64,000 nt of DNA from the NCBI RefSeq assembly GCF_964204645.1, contig NC_134027.1, positions 26,896,485 to 26,960,484 on the forward strand, in the 5' to 3' direction. The notes under the pieces are model-generated. The model was not told the origin of the DNA. It did not search any database and saw only the letters and a program-made list of their open reading frames with translations. Position 1 is the stretch's first letter, and every line of letters starts with the position of its first letter. The position numbers and the translations under genes are program-made. The DNA is from Tubulanus polymorphus. Lineage: Eukaryota; Nemertea; Palaeonemertea; Tubulaniformes; Tubulanidae. Of the stretch, positions 1-12,869 are shown piece after piece.

Positions 1-1688
1 ATCTATGCTGTGGCAAGTGAGGTGAGTCATTTCCAGAAACAGTTTCACAAGGAATAATTTGACCTGCGCTAAAATTTGGCACCGGCCAAAAGGCACACAT
101 TGATATGAACAATTGGCTTGGACCAGGCCCGAACGCGCGGTATAACAGACAATACCCGAATTTTGCTTCAAATCCTGTGTCATTATGGCTTCGGTGTAGA
201 TTTCGGGGTCACTGAATCTTAATTGCGGAACTGGATGCAGAAAATCGATATTTTGAGTCAAATATAGCCAAATTTTACTTGGATATCATTACGACAATGT
301 TTTCGAACTTTCACAATTCAATACTACCACAACATACCACTGCAGTATATACAACTTCAAAGAATTTCTGAAGAAAAATTTATAGACCTTTAAAGTGCAT
401 CATTAAAGTGACCTTTCGTCTGTAAAAAAAGAAGATAAACCAAGACGAGAAAGAGGAAAAGAAGAGAGAGGAAGAGAGAAAGAGAGAACGATCAGATGAG
501 ACTGATCAATCAGGCTTATATCTCTCCCCTACCCCCAGTGTATACTGACAAGTGCAATGCAGATATCAGGCGATGTACAACTCTTGTGTTATATTTTCTG
601 AACTTCTCATTGGCGAATGCAATTATCTTCTAGTTTTCAGAAGCGAACGTAAGCACATCGTCAAGTGGTTGAATCAGGAACGGGAAAATACGAGCTCTTC
701 TCGCAAACTGCGCCTCATCCTCCGAACATTACAGATTAATCTTCATAAAAAAAACTATTGAGCAACACACGTGTATCCGCATGGGAGCATACGAGTTAAC
801 AAATTACACCCGAAAGCCTCTTAGACAGAAAAACCATCGTCTATTTCAGTTACCGGAGCTTTATCTACGCCTCGCTTTTTTTTTCAATGGAATCGAGAAT
901 AAAAACGTAATCAATATTCAAAACATGATACTTTGATACCGGCTAAGTCTCGGCGGATAGCCCTGAATTCTAGCAGTATTAATAATGCCACCAATCTATC
1001 ATCACAAAAGCACCGGGACGTTAATTATTCCGTAAAGCCCTTCTACTCAACAGCAACACTGCGCGAGCCACAAAAAATATGATTAGTAATGGCGCCAGGT
1101 CAAAGAAATATAATCATCTAGTTTTACCAGTTCCCCGAGGGCCCAGTGATTAATTCTGTTTCCAATTATTGCAATTATGAGTTTCCTGAATATCATTTTT
1201 CCTTTGAAAGAAAAAACTTGCAAAAAACCATTTTTCTAACGAGTGTAGAATGATATAAACTTCAATAGAAGTTCTTTCTTTCTCTTTCTCTCTCTCTTCT
1301 TATTCTCTGTATTTAGTGCGTTCTCTTTTATTATGGCATTTCCAAATAATTATGCACTACAAACACAGTCACCACCAAGCAGCAGCCACAGCTAGCGATA
1401 TCAGGTATACATGTATAAACATACCCCTAAAGCGGAAATTATCCTTTTTTCTGTTCAGCCTAAAAAATGAAATAGTATTATTATGAATACGGGCCCAGTT
1501 GGAATGCAATGATACAAGACCTGTGTGTGTTCGATTCCTTGTTGTTGGATACTTAACGAAATATATTTTTCTGAGTTGAAAATCTTATTTGTTCTATATT
1601 TCCTAGTTTTGCCTAAAAGGCAATATTTGGTGGAACAACATAATGGCTTCGAAAGAAAACCTACAAAGCTATTAGGTCAACCAAACTC

Positions 1689-1758
1689 AGTGGTGTAGTG
1701 GTAAGCACACTATTTCTATGGTTTCTATGCAAGAGGTCCTAGGTTTGAATCCTAGGAG
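1689..1758 (+). repeat. tRNA-like pol III promoter, probable tRNA-derived SINE head
   Basis: A box-A-like stretch (TGGTGTAGTGGTAAGC) is followed about 40 bases later by a box-B-like stretch (GGTTTGAATCC). The latter sits in a perfect 5-bp T-arm (CCTAG/CTAGG), and a 4-bp D-arm (GTGT/ACAC) also forms. The acceptor ends do not pair, so this is not a working tRNA gene. The usual explanation is the head of a tRNA-derived SINE or a decayed tRNA copy. Confidence 0.4.
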
Positions 1759-4126
1759 CGTTAGAGGGTTGTGGTTAAAGTTAATACTTTTAACTACCGT
1801 TAAATTCTATTCTTTATATTTTGTGGTCATTGTTACCGGTATATTAATATTTCTGTTCTAATTCTGCATAAAAGATTAAACTTTTAGCGGAAAAGTTGCT
1901 CTGATTGGAATGAATGACTATCCTTGAATATTTCTTCTCTTATTTATTAAGAGAAGAAATAAAGATTTTTAAGTTGAGTAAGCAACGTTTCCCTCGGGGC
2001 AAATCAGGAGTCAGAGTCACCACAATGAGTCGTTAACAATTACTGTCATAAAGAGACGCGTTTCTCCTGCACAGCTATCAAACATTTAAACCTAGAAATA
2101 TCAAACATCAGAGAGAGACAAGGGAAAGAGTTGAGTGAACGCCTGGCGACCGGTTCAATCTCACTGGAGACACTCGTCTCATACACAACAATGCCTACCG
2201 TGGATTATCCCGACGCGAGATGAAACTTTTCTTTTTGTCGCTCCGTACGGCGGTGTCGTGTTTCATATAATTTTCGTAATGGAAGCTTAATTGGATGGAT
2301 TCGGTTACGGCATCAGATCTTTAGATGTTTTTTTCAAACAGAAGAAACAGTGTTATGATTGTCAAGTGACAGGAGACGTGTCACACCAGTAATTCAATAC
2401 GCGCACTACACGCAGTCAAACTTTATATCTCAAATATATTATGATGAGATGCTCCCTCCTAACAGCGCACACCGTAAAAAACCCCTAGTTGTGACACCGG
2501 TGTTTTGACATTTCATACAGAAGAGCAAAAACTTGACAGAAAAATGCAGGTGCAGAACCCCGACATAACATTTGGCTGTGATATTTCTCCTAATGATTAA
2601 ACAGATTTACTGAGTAAACCGAACATCTGTGTACAAATATAAACGGGATACAACAACAGTAACAGCAGCAGCAGCAGCAGCAACACAGTTTACTGGAGTA
2701 GGATAAAAAATATGAACTCATTAGTGCTGAAGTATATTGAAAATAGACAAATTGTTACCTGATTCCTAATATCAATCCACATACAACAAGACATCCGTGG
2801 TAAATATACACGACTGGATTCATAAAAGTTTAAAGTCCATCAGATAATGAATGATAAGAACTAACCAATCATTGATAGGTTCGGTTTATGATGCTCAAAC
2901 ATCGAGATATTTCACAAATAGAAATTATTTACATATCAATTTACTTCATTAGGTGCCTTCAATAGGTACCTACTGATCAAAACCTTACATTTACCGACCA
3001 TCAACTTGTTACATTGAACAACCTCTCCTACAGTGAACCTCGCCTAACTCGTACACGCTGTGACTGGCAAAATTGGTCCGAGGAATGCTAAGTTTGGGTT
3101 TAGGACAATGCGTCAGAAAGTCAGAAAATGATATTGTCAAAAGTCCGATTTGGCCAGGTTTACTGTAACTTTTTTACGGCTGTTATACTTTCGTTGTAAA
3201 TGATAAAGATATTTGATTACCTGAGCTAAGAGACTGTGTATCCGTGCCACTATAACGCGTCTACGCATATAACGAGCCCACATACAATCAGAGAGAGAGA
3301 GATAGAGAGAGGGAGAGAGAGAGGGAGACACATAATTTCATATAAAAAGTTTACTAAGTAAATATTTACAAAGCCAGTCATAACCAAAACAAACTAAGCT
3401 GTCCCACAAATCCGGTGAAGCTATGATTATATTCATAATAGAAGTAAGATGTTATCAGCATTGACAAGTCAATTCTTTACTGACATCCGAGTCGATCTAG
3501 TTACTATGTACAATACATAGAAAACCCCATCAAATGAATAAATATAGCACCACAGATAACTGTGTGCACTCAATCAAAGAATCAAGTATCCTCGACTTCA
3601 CTGGAGATGACCATTCCTTGCTCTTCCACACCACTGACACATCACACACATATTCACGGTCACATTTATTAGAAGAAAAAAGATGTACACTGTGTAAACA
3701 TAATCTGTTGGGAATAATGAATACCCCTCGGCGATGAAACCCCCATCAACCGTGCTTCAATTATATAGTTGCACTAATATGTTACTTGTCAGCTATATTT
3801 CATTATTGTTGCTTACATTGTGGGGTAAAATTACATCATTTGAAAGCTACTCAACATGCTGGTCTCTCAACAAGTGTCACGTGTCTTATTACAGACACGA
3901 ACGATAATTTGGGCTAAATCTAATCAGTTGATTGCTGCTTGCTGATGTTAATAACATTTTATTCACCAGTCGTTCGTATAATTTTACAGATTCCCCTCGA
4001 CATTTACCGCTCCCCGCAGTCGAGCAATCATTACCCAATCTGTCAACTCTTTAAAATCAAGAGTCCATTCCCAAACTTACAGGCATATCCCTTGTTGTAA
4101 GAATATTCTACAGTAAACTCCCCCTA

Positions 4127-4376
4127 CAGGGCGGCCACTTTCCCACTCATCTACAGATTCCCAGAGCTTTCCAAATGCACTCAGTAAATAAGAGAAATTT
4201 CTTTGTTTAAAATGTAACAATCTATTCATTTCTTCACGGATTATTGACATAAAACGTTTGGTCAATAGTATATCCGAATTCCCTGAGTTTTCCAGGTTTT
4301 TTTGTAAAAGATTTGTCAAGAGTTTTCCCTGGTCTTTCCCAGTTTTTCCAGGTTTTCCAGGTCAATGGCCACCCTG
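4127..4376. mobile_element. CAGGG-ended non-autonomous DNA element (MITE)
   Basis: The left end reads CAGGGCGGCCAC and the right end GGCCACCCTG, inverted relative to each other. The 5-bp direct repeat CCCTA flanks both sides (4122-4126 and 4377-4381), as expected of a target-site duplication. The interior is rich in short TTTCCAG-type motifs and has no coding potential. The element at 31,151 has the same type of ends and also a 5-bp duplication. The ends suggest a hAT-like element, but the short duplication is not the usual 8 bp. Confidence 0.6.
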
Positions 4377-7300
4377 CCCTAGTGTTGGGACTGTTGAGAA
4401 TATTTCACCGAGTTGAGAATCAGGGAACTCACCAGATTGGGACTGTAGTTTGCGAGTTGGATCAGGGAATTGGAAAGTTTCGTGAATGAATGTCTATCAG
4501 CAGAGAGTTAGGTGGGAGATTTCTGTATGTTGTGTGGAGACGACTGCGGAATAAAATGTGCAGGTCACAGATGAAATGTCACGGAGAGTCATCAATCAGA
4601 TTAATTACAGTGAACCACGCAATGAGAAACAACGACAGAATATTAACACATTCAGCGAATGAAACAGAACAACAGAAACAGAATCAACACCACGAGTAAA
4701 CGGGTTTTTCTAGATCTCAATAGCTGTTCTTTAATAGTATTTCAAAATATCTAAAGTTTATCAATGAAATTACAATATCTGAATAGTTCAGTAATGTGCA
4801 ACTGACTGAACTATACTAAAGGCGGGTGTAGGTCGACTTGCGACCGATTGTGATGCGATTGTTTGCAACTGGTCGCAAACTGGCACTTTACATCGCGTGT
4901 GACATAGCTTTGCAACTAGCGTGGCTGGCGGTCGCAAAGGTGCGAAGGTTGACTGGTGATTGTCAGTAACAGTGAATTGCGTCACATTGAGTCGCTGGCT
5001 GTCCTGATCTACGCCTCCTGGCTTTACATAGCTTTCAATGCTGCACATTTTGAACGCATTCAGATAAGGATTTATTCATGACAAACTGTGATATAACAAT
5101 CTAGAACTTACCAACAGTACATTAACGTCACTAGGACGTAATCATAATCCAACAAGATGAAATTATCATCGGCAAGTGAGAGATTAGAGTAATCCATCTG
5201 AGATACAGAAAACTGAAAACGGTTCGACACTCAAGAGTTCAACATGATTAAAGCAAAAACAACATCAAAAGCATCAAACAGATTCTTAAACTTGATGCAA
5301 CATTTTTAAATCCTTCGATACTTTTTTACTGATTTTTTTTAATCAAACTACAACTTTATACGATACATTCATTTCTACTTAGAATCCAGTTGGAACAGAT
5401 GCAAACAATACGATATCGTCAAGTGCCATTATTTCAAAAACGGAACTCGTTGCCTGCTATTTACTGATAGTACCGGATGTATGACACATTGACTTGAGCC
5501 TTCCACCCGAAGAGCGAGATTAAAGATGACCAACTCGAGACAGTAGATCAAGAAGTCAATGATAATAGACGGTACTTAGCAATCCATATTGTAACATAAG
5601 TGCCCAGACATAAGAACTTGGATTTATTATTACGCACAGAATACTAGGGGTCCTCCTCGGTGCTAAATGTAATTACTTTTTTAACATACGCAGGTTAAAT
5701 TCGACCACCCTGGAATACAGGTCGATAAGAAATTAGTCAAATATGACTCATAATATCATTAGAAATGTTAGCATTAGAATATAACATCTTGAAATGAGAT
5801 CCAGCGATCGTGTTGATCAAAAGATATAATGTTTTATCCGTACAATCATCAATCCTAACGGATTGCTTTCTTCGTGTTAGTGCTACTGTTGAAAATAATA
5901 CTATTACAGCAGTTACAATAAAGATAGAATTCCAGATTCCGCGATACGCGAAGAATGAAGAAGAAAATTGTCTCCATGCCAATAGGTATAGTATTGATTG
6001 GGACAGGGATCTATTGTGTGTGTATCGGGGTTTATAAAATACAGAGATCAATAAACGTTCGTCCGTCGTAGGATCGCAGTTAAAGACAACTCGACTCGGA
6101 GCTAGGCGGTGGGTGAAGGGAAGGATTAGTCAATTCTATGTGAGATACAGTGAAATCTATCCTGACAACGCGATGACAATGATGACTCATACCACAAATT
6201 AATCACACAAAAATATGATAAGCTAAAGATGAGAGAAAAACTATCGGTTTGACAACAAGTAGAGCTTCACTATCAGTGCTTACTCCTGTCCATAACGCTG
6301 AAACCTTATTTATACTTGCCGCAAGATTGTATACCCGAACTGAAACCAAAATCTCCAATTATGTAATGAAAAAACGTATATAAGATCTTGTTGGTTTCTT
6401 GTTGGTTTCTCGTGGTTGGGTCAAAATGTCAACTGCTCGTTTAGTTTTTTGATGTATTTCTATAATAGTGATGTGTCACGGTAAGGGGTTGTGTGTGAGT
6501 CGATGTGCACTATCAATACCGGCGTTTCAAAATAAAGATTGACACATCAAATATCTTTCATAAGTCTTATATCTATATTTGATAAATTTTGATAATCATT
6601 TTTGAGAGGATTTTCAACTATCAATTATTGAGTGATACATTTTGTACTTCTGATATCCAGATTCCGCACACCGTATTTCATTGCGGCTAAACTATGTGGT
6701 GAGGGATCGAGAATGAGAGAATATGAATTAGTAACAGAAACAGCTACAACGTCTCTCTCCCTCTTTCTCTCTCTCTCTCTGATTCTTTCTAACAAAAGTT
6801 ATTAGAAAACGGAAATAAAATGACGAGCAAAATCAACAGATATTCCCGCAACAATTTCCCTCGGTAACTACTGCATGTCACACAGTAACGAGTACGTCCT
6901 ACGTGATGTGAGTGAGTACCCTCTATCAGAATTCTAGCAGTGTACGAATATCTAGTATTCTTATCTTATGACTAATTTGTAAAGCAGGAGCTGAATTAGT
7001 GAAAGTATCGATGACACTGTGCATGATTTATCAGGATCTCTGCTGTGACAAAGACATCGCAGCGCGGCTGTAGGCTATTCAGTCAGCATTACAACAACGA
7101 AAAATACCGTCCACTCAACTGATACCCGAGCCGCGGTCCTTTAGACCCATGAATATTTCATGCCTCGTGAGATTGTCAAACTTCTGCCGATAGGGAACTT
7201 AAATAAACCGGCGCGCCGCAGACGCTGCGGTCCTCTAGAGCAGACGGACTATATTCATCAATACACGGTGTCCCGTTGTGTCGACGATAATTAGCGCAAC

Positions 7301-10300
7301 AGTTTCACTTCTATAAACTGTAATTAACGTGCATCTGTTGGCGACTGAGATCGGTAGAATACCGGTGATTACAGACAAACACTGGCGTCAAACCTTCACC
7401 GAACCGAGCGCACGCTCTATTAGAGGTGTAAAGAGAAGAGTGGTTTAACAATGACTGGTCATCCGGTCAATTCAGACGCCAGTTCATTATCCGCAATCAG
7501 AGTCATTTACATGTTGTTAATCGACTTTGAAATCAGACTCCAAAATGAACTTTGATTTTATGAGCCGTCGTCGGCCGAGAGCAGAGTCGTGACTGGGCCC
7601 CAGAGAAGAGAGAGATAAACACCAGTCAGATCACTAACCTCACGACTAGTCTAAAGATTTAAGAGCACCTTTGAAGTCACAACTATGCAACTTGACCCAG
7701 CATCACATCTCTGGGTCATTCCATACATATGTATGGAGATCATTGTCATAATCTAAATGAATTCTAAATATTTCAATAGTTATATGTATACGACTGTAAT
7801 GAGAATATGAATTATTTATAATGTATCACTTTGTATCTTAACACCTCATCCCTTAATTACTCTCTCTGTTCTGGATTGTATATGTGTAACCATGAACTCT
7901 ATTAGAGTCTATGGTACAACTCACCATTTTGTGACAACATCGCTATTCAGCTGAACATGACTATTGGGATATAGTCAACCGACTGTATTAGCTGCTATCA
8001 GCTCGAGGAAACATTTCGGACTCTATTTTATTCTCAGCGTGGGATTTTTCATATTATTATGAATCAGTTCAAACTGGTTTCATTTCATTTTGTTGGACAC
8101 CTTTTGTTAAAATATCATACGTAGTAAACCGGGCCTCGCGTATTACTCATATCAAACCTAATCATGTCAATGTGGAACAAGAAACTTGACTGTGATTTTG
8201 AGGAAAACACGATTGGATTGGAATAATTCAAGCATCCTCCACATATTGTGTATATGAGGGGTGAAAAATGTCTCGTACATGATCTTGAACTATTTATGCT
8301 ATTGTTAGTTTCGATTGTGTGAGCATTGCCCCCCGGAAGAGCGACGCAGCCCTTGAGAATACGACTCGATCTCTCATCTCTACCTGAACGAGTCGTAAAT
8401 TCATTATAGAATTCGATCAATTTCTACAACGTTTTCATCAGCAAAATTCACGGCGAATAATTGAAACAAAGGAATCCATCGCGAAGCAAGGATTTCATTA
8501 GTTTAAATCAATAAACAGCCAGTAGTTTATCAATAAACCATTGACCGATCTAATCATTATACTGATTGTAGCAAATTTAAATTTCTGGTCGAATGATTTC
8601 TGTAAATACGGCTGCAGGCTTTAATTCCCTTCAGGCTTTATACAACGTCTGCTTATTAATAAATTGCATGTTATTTTGCTGTCCAGAAACCATATACAAC
8701 AACTAATGTATCTATTTAATGAAAGCATTTAATCTGATATATTCTATATAAAAGCTATTTGACACAGCTGATTAAGGTTCCTGGTATTCAATGAATTCCT
8801 GGTGCCATTAATGTGTGTTTTATGCGTTTTTAGGTTGGCGTGTCATCATTTTCTTTATCTAGTACAATCTCTACCACTGAGTAAACTCCGCCGCCGCACT
8901 ATCAGTCAAACAGCGATGGTTTTTTCACACAGCTATTTGATGTAACACTTGATGGCGCCATTCGTACATACGTCGCTGGTTTTAATACGGCTGATCACAC
9001 GAGACCGAGGGGGGGGGTATTATCACCTTCACTTACACATTCAGTTGTTTCAACAACCATTGATAAGATTCCCACTCAGTCTGACAAGTTACAGTGTTTA
9101 GAAAAGTAGAAACTTCTAGACACATTCAAGTTTTAGGTTATTCACTACAAGTTTGATCAGTCAAATAATCAGATATCACAATGGGGGTTACGTTAATGAG
9201 ATGGTTTAGAACTTCTGAATTTGACTCTAGAGAAAAAAAGATGTCACTGCAGCTCCCAATTTCACTCACCCGTTTCTCGACAAATTCATGTCAAAAAAAT
9301 GAAAAATCATCGACATCATTTAGTAGAACGACAAATTATAGCGAAATTTAGGAAAATCTTTTTTTACCTGTTCTGTATTTCGATGAAATATTCCGGAGTA
9401 TTCTACTAGATATTTCCGATCATAAACGTGAGCGTGTGTGTATTGGGAAGAGTAGAGAGAACTCTGAAGGGAGAATCATTGATCATAAAGATTACCTTAC
9501 ATCTGCCCAAACAACTGAGATACAGGCGACATAATGTCGGCAATGGGTGGGTCTTACATTGTACGACATATTCAATGACAAAACACAATTTAGAAGATAA
9601 TTACAAGATAATTATAGACTAAAATTTATCAACCAAACGTTCTAAACAATAGATTAATTTCCATAAAAATTCGTACAATGCAAACAAAGAATTTGAATTG
9701 AGTTTTTTTTTTTTTCTAGAAAAAAAGCGACAAAAAAGGTTCTCTCTCGATAGAATAGCGTTTGGTTTATTGGACAAAAAATATGCGATGTCTATGACCA
9801 GAATCGATTCAACAACTTAATCAACATTTATTCAGCATTTTGTGATATACGATCAAAATTATCACCGAATTGAGAAATATTTTTGTATTTTTCTCTATTT
9901 TTCTTTGTATTTGAAATAAAGACTTATCATTATTGATAACAATTTCTAATTTGGTTCCAATAAACTGGAAGCATAGTGATATCAATAGTAGTAATATCGA
10001 TTTTAGTAAATATCGATATGAGATGAAATCATACTGGTTTAGAACTTCTGAAAACTTCTGGCTGCTCATTGGAGTATAGAATGTAGTGGAATGCATGACG
10101 CACAATAAATCATCAACACGAATATAACCAAATTAACTGCACTAACACAACGACTGCGTTTGATAAAATGGTTGAAATAACAAATCTAATCTAATTTCTT
10201 ACCCATTAACTGCTGATTTTCAGCGAATATTGATTTCGTTTATAGATAGCTGCGGTAAAGTAGACTGGCTGTCTCTGTCAAACCCTAAATGTGGAGACAG

Positions 10301-12869
10301 GCTGCTTTCAATAACATAGAAAAAATATTGATTCATGCCAGGGAACCGTGTTGCCCAGAACACTGCGAGCAGAGGAAATAAAAAAGAGTTGTGTTAGAGA
10401 CTACGTCAGGTTAATTCCGCGTTTAATCATCAGACTCTGTCCTCGGCGGCTCAGCGCAAAAAAAATACATCAATCAGGATTTCCTTAAATTGCCTTGAAA
10501 AACAGCGTATTGCGACGCGTGAAAGGATTTACACTAATCCATGAAATAAATCATTACTAAGCGTCGAGCTGTCGACAACAAAAATAACGAATTTGTCATC
10601 TATGACACAAATATTTTTGAAGATACCATTCATTTCAATTTAGCTCAATGTACCACTAATAAATTGACCTTACTTGATATCAATTTTTGTACGAAAACAT
10701 CGCTTTATATTTAACAATGAAAATCAATTGTAGAAATAGCTGGATGGAATTTTTTTAATCAGTTGTGAAGCCCCAAGTGACATAGTGTTTACACAGTCTC
10801 ATAATACCACATTATAATATTTACCTTAATTAAACAATGCAAATATAAGTGTCCGCAATCTGTTTGCTTTGTGTCACCATTATTCCAAAATATCAAATTC
10901 ATGAGAATGATTTTAATTATAACACAAAAAAAAAATTTCGTCGATGTTGACATTTCTCCTAACCCTCGTTAAGTGGTGGAAATTGGATGTCATCGACTTC
11001 ATACAACCAAGTGTAAAGTGGAGAGGGCTTGTCTTATCGGTACAAAAATCAATATACCTTGTCCTTGTCGATTCAGTGTAGTATTCAAAATTCCCCATTT
11101 TTTGCGTCTATTCAGTCCGATACTTATGCTTACCCATACAGTAAGGCGCGAATAAATTAATTAGAATTTTAGAAAATTTACTTACCGGGGGTTAGTCAGT
11201 AATCTGTCTGTTTAGTTTCACGATCGGATATTTTCACAAACCACAATGTTGGTATAAGCCCATCTGATTAGGTACCGTAACTAACTAACCAGGGTTAGGC
11301 CTTACTACCAAGCTGTAAAACAATCACACACCCTCGACAAGCGTCCTGCGAATGCCATGCATTTTTTAGAACGCCAAGGCTTCATCAAGAACCTTAGCAC
11401 ATTGTCTGATGTACCACCTGGGTGGGTGGGTTCACTAGGATCGTAGATCACTGTGGAGACAGCCACACTACAGGACTGGGTGGTGAAGCCCAGGCCTAAC
11501 CAGTATCATTTACTGACAATGATATCGCAACATGAGACTCAAAACTGAAGCTAATTCTGTCATATTCTTTTTTATAAAGGGTGCTATAGGAAGGGAGTGA
11601 CTTTGCTTTGATAGCCCCAGTTATAACGATGGCACTTATCCTGGGCCGATGGCTACATTCTTCGCATGCCGCTGCCGGCGCGAGCCAATTAACTACATTC
11701 GTAGACAACAGGACGTATATTTAGGGTGATCAATCTTTAATTGATTTATTGAATATTTTCAGCATCCTGGATGAGTCAGAGCGGCGGCGGCGGCATCAGT
11801 GTCGTCGGAATGAGTTATATCACCTGTCGTCACTGAACCGTTATACCCACAATTGACTGAGTCTATTGTCCATCAATGTCACGCGTGTTCAAACAAGGAT
11901 ACAACATACATAGAGTCATCGTCGCCCCGGGCTACATTGTTGTATCTGTCATAATTACCCACAGCAGTTTCTAATTAATCAATTCTAAACAAAAGAACCA
12001 GATCAATACGGTCACCTTCCGTATAACCGATATTGCCCGGGCGGCTAGGCGGATGTTAAGATTTCTCATCACGCAGTAGCGCGCGCGATGCGGTCTAATT
12101 TCCTTCACTGTTTCCACGAAGTATCGGTCATTGAGAGTAAAAAGGGTTTATAATTCATTTTCAAAAGAAAACATCGCGCAAACGCGATTCAAACGTCAAA
12201 CATCATCCTCGAGAGTCGAGATTCTTATTCAAGAAATCTCACAATTCACGTATTTCCAAAAAGACTCTGGGATTTATTTCCAAAAGGACAGAAAAACTTC
12301 CTCTCATCTCGCATTACAAAATAGATTGTCAATGAATAAATACATTATATTGTATATCAGTTACATTGCGGTATTGTGTACAATTCTGAATTGCAGAATT
12401 CTATCAGTGGAGTCCGGCCCGCTGCCAGTATAGTAAAATTTCAACCGTTAAGTGCTGCCTCTATATATATGATTAGCGGTGAACCTATGAACTAACTAGA
12501 CTGCTGAATGTTCCTACTGTGGCATGCGAATATAGTGGCTAGCGCAGGGTTCGAACCTAAACGAACTGTCAACCGCTGTAAGTTGTAAACAACTGCACGT
12601 GGCGTCCACAGGGAGTTTTCAATATGGCTACCTATTGATAGCGTTGGAAAAAGATTTTCGTTAGTAAAAAAAGGTCAAAGATTAAAGGTTTGTCCCTTTT
12701 TGTTAGTAGATAAATGAATATTTACTGTTAGGGTACATTGTGACTGTTGATTTAAGCTCTTTACGAGGATGATTTATTATCATATCGTCCATAAAAGTTG
12801 TAGTATATGCTAACATTCTAAATCAATCAAAATTTATTGCTATCAGTACTATATCATTTAGATTTGAAA

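Larger units (their letters stand above)
1..12800. other. long stretch without a supportable gene
   Basis: No open frame here shows a recognisable domain or joins to another across a splice site. The longest frames (about 100 codons, for example 5737-6051, 8115-8420 and 12131-12433) look like chance. Visible content is low complexity: a purine-rich run at about 425-490, a short CAG run near 2665-2682, GA repeats at about 3290-3330 and CT repeats at about 6751-6780. Also present are a tRNA-like element near 1690, an inverted-repeat element at 4127-4376, and a dispersed repeat near 11,200-11,290 that recurs at 13,020. The stretch could be intergenic or hold a regulatory domain or non-coding RNA; the sequence does not decide. 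Confidence 0.6.

Noticed and set aside
11771-11860. Possible small exon with a run of arginines after a TTTTCAG acceptor
   Set aside because: The arginine run comes from a short CGG repeat, the frame ends quickly, and no partner exon was found.
12131-12433. 100-codon frame with a hydrophobic, signal-like internal start
   Set aside because: No good splice donor or homology; the region is AT-rich and the hydrophobic run is expected by chance.
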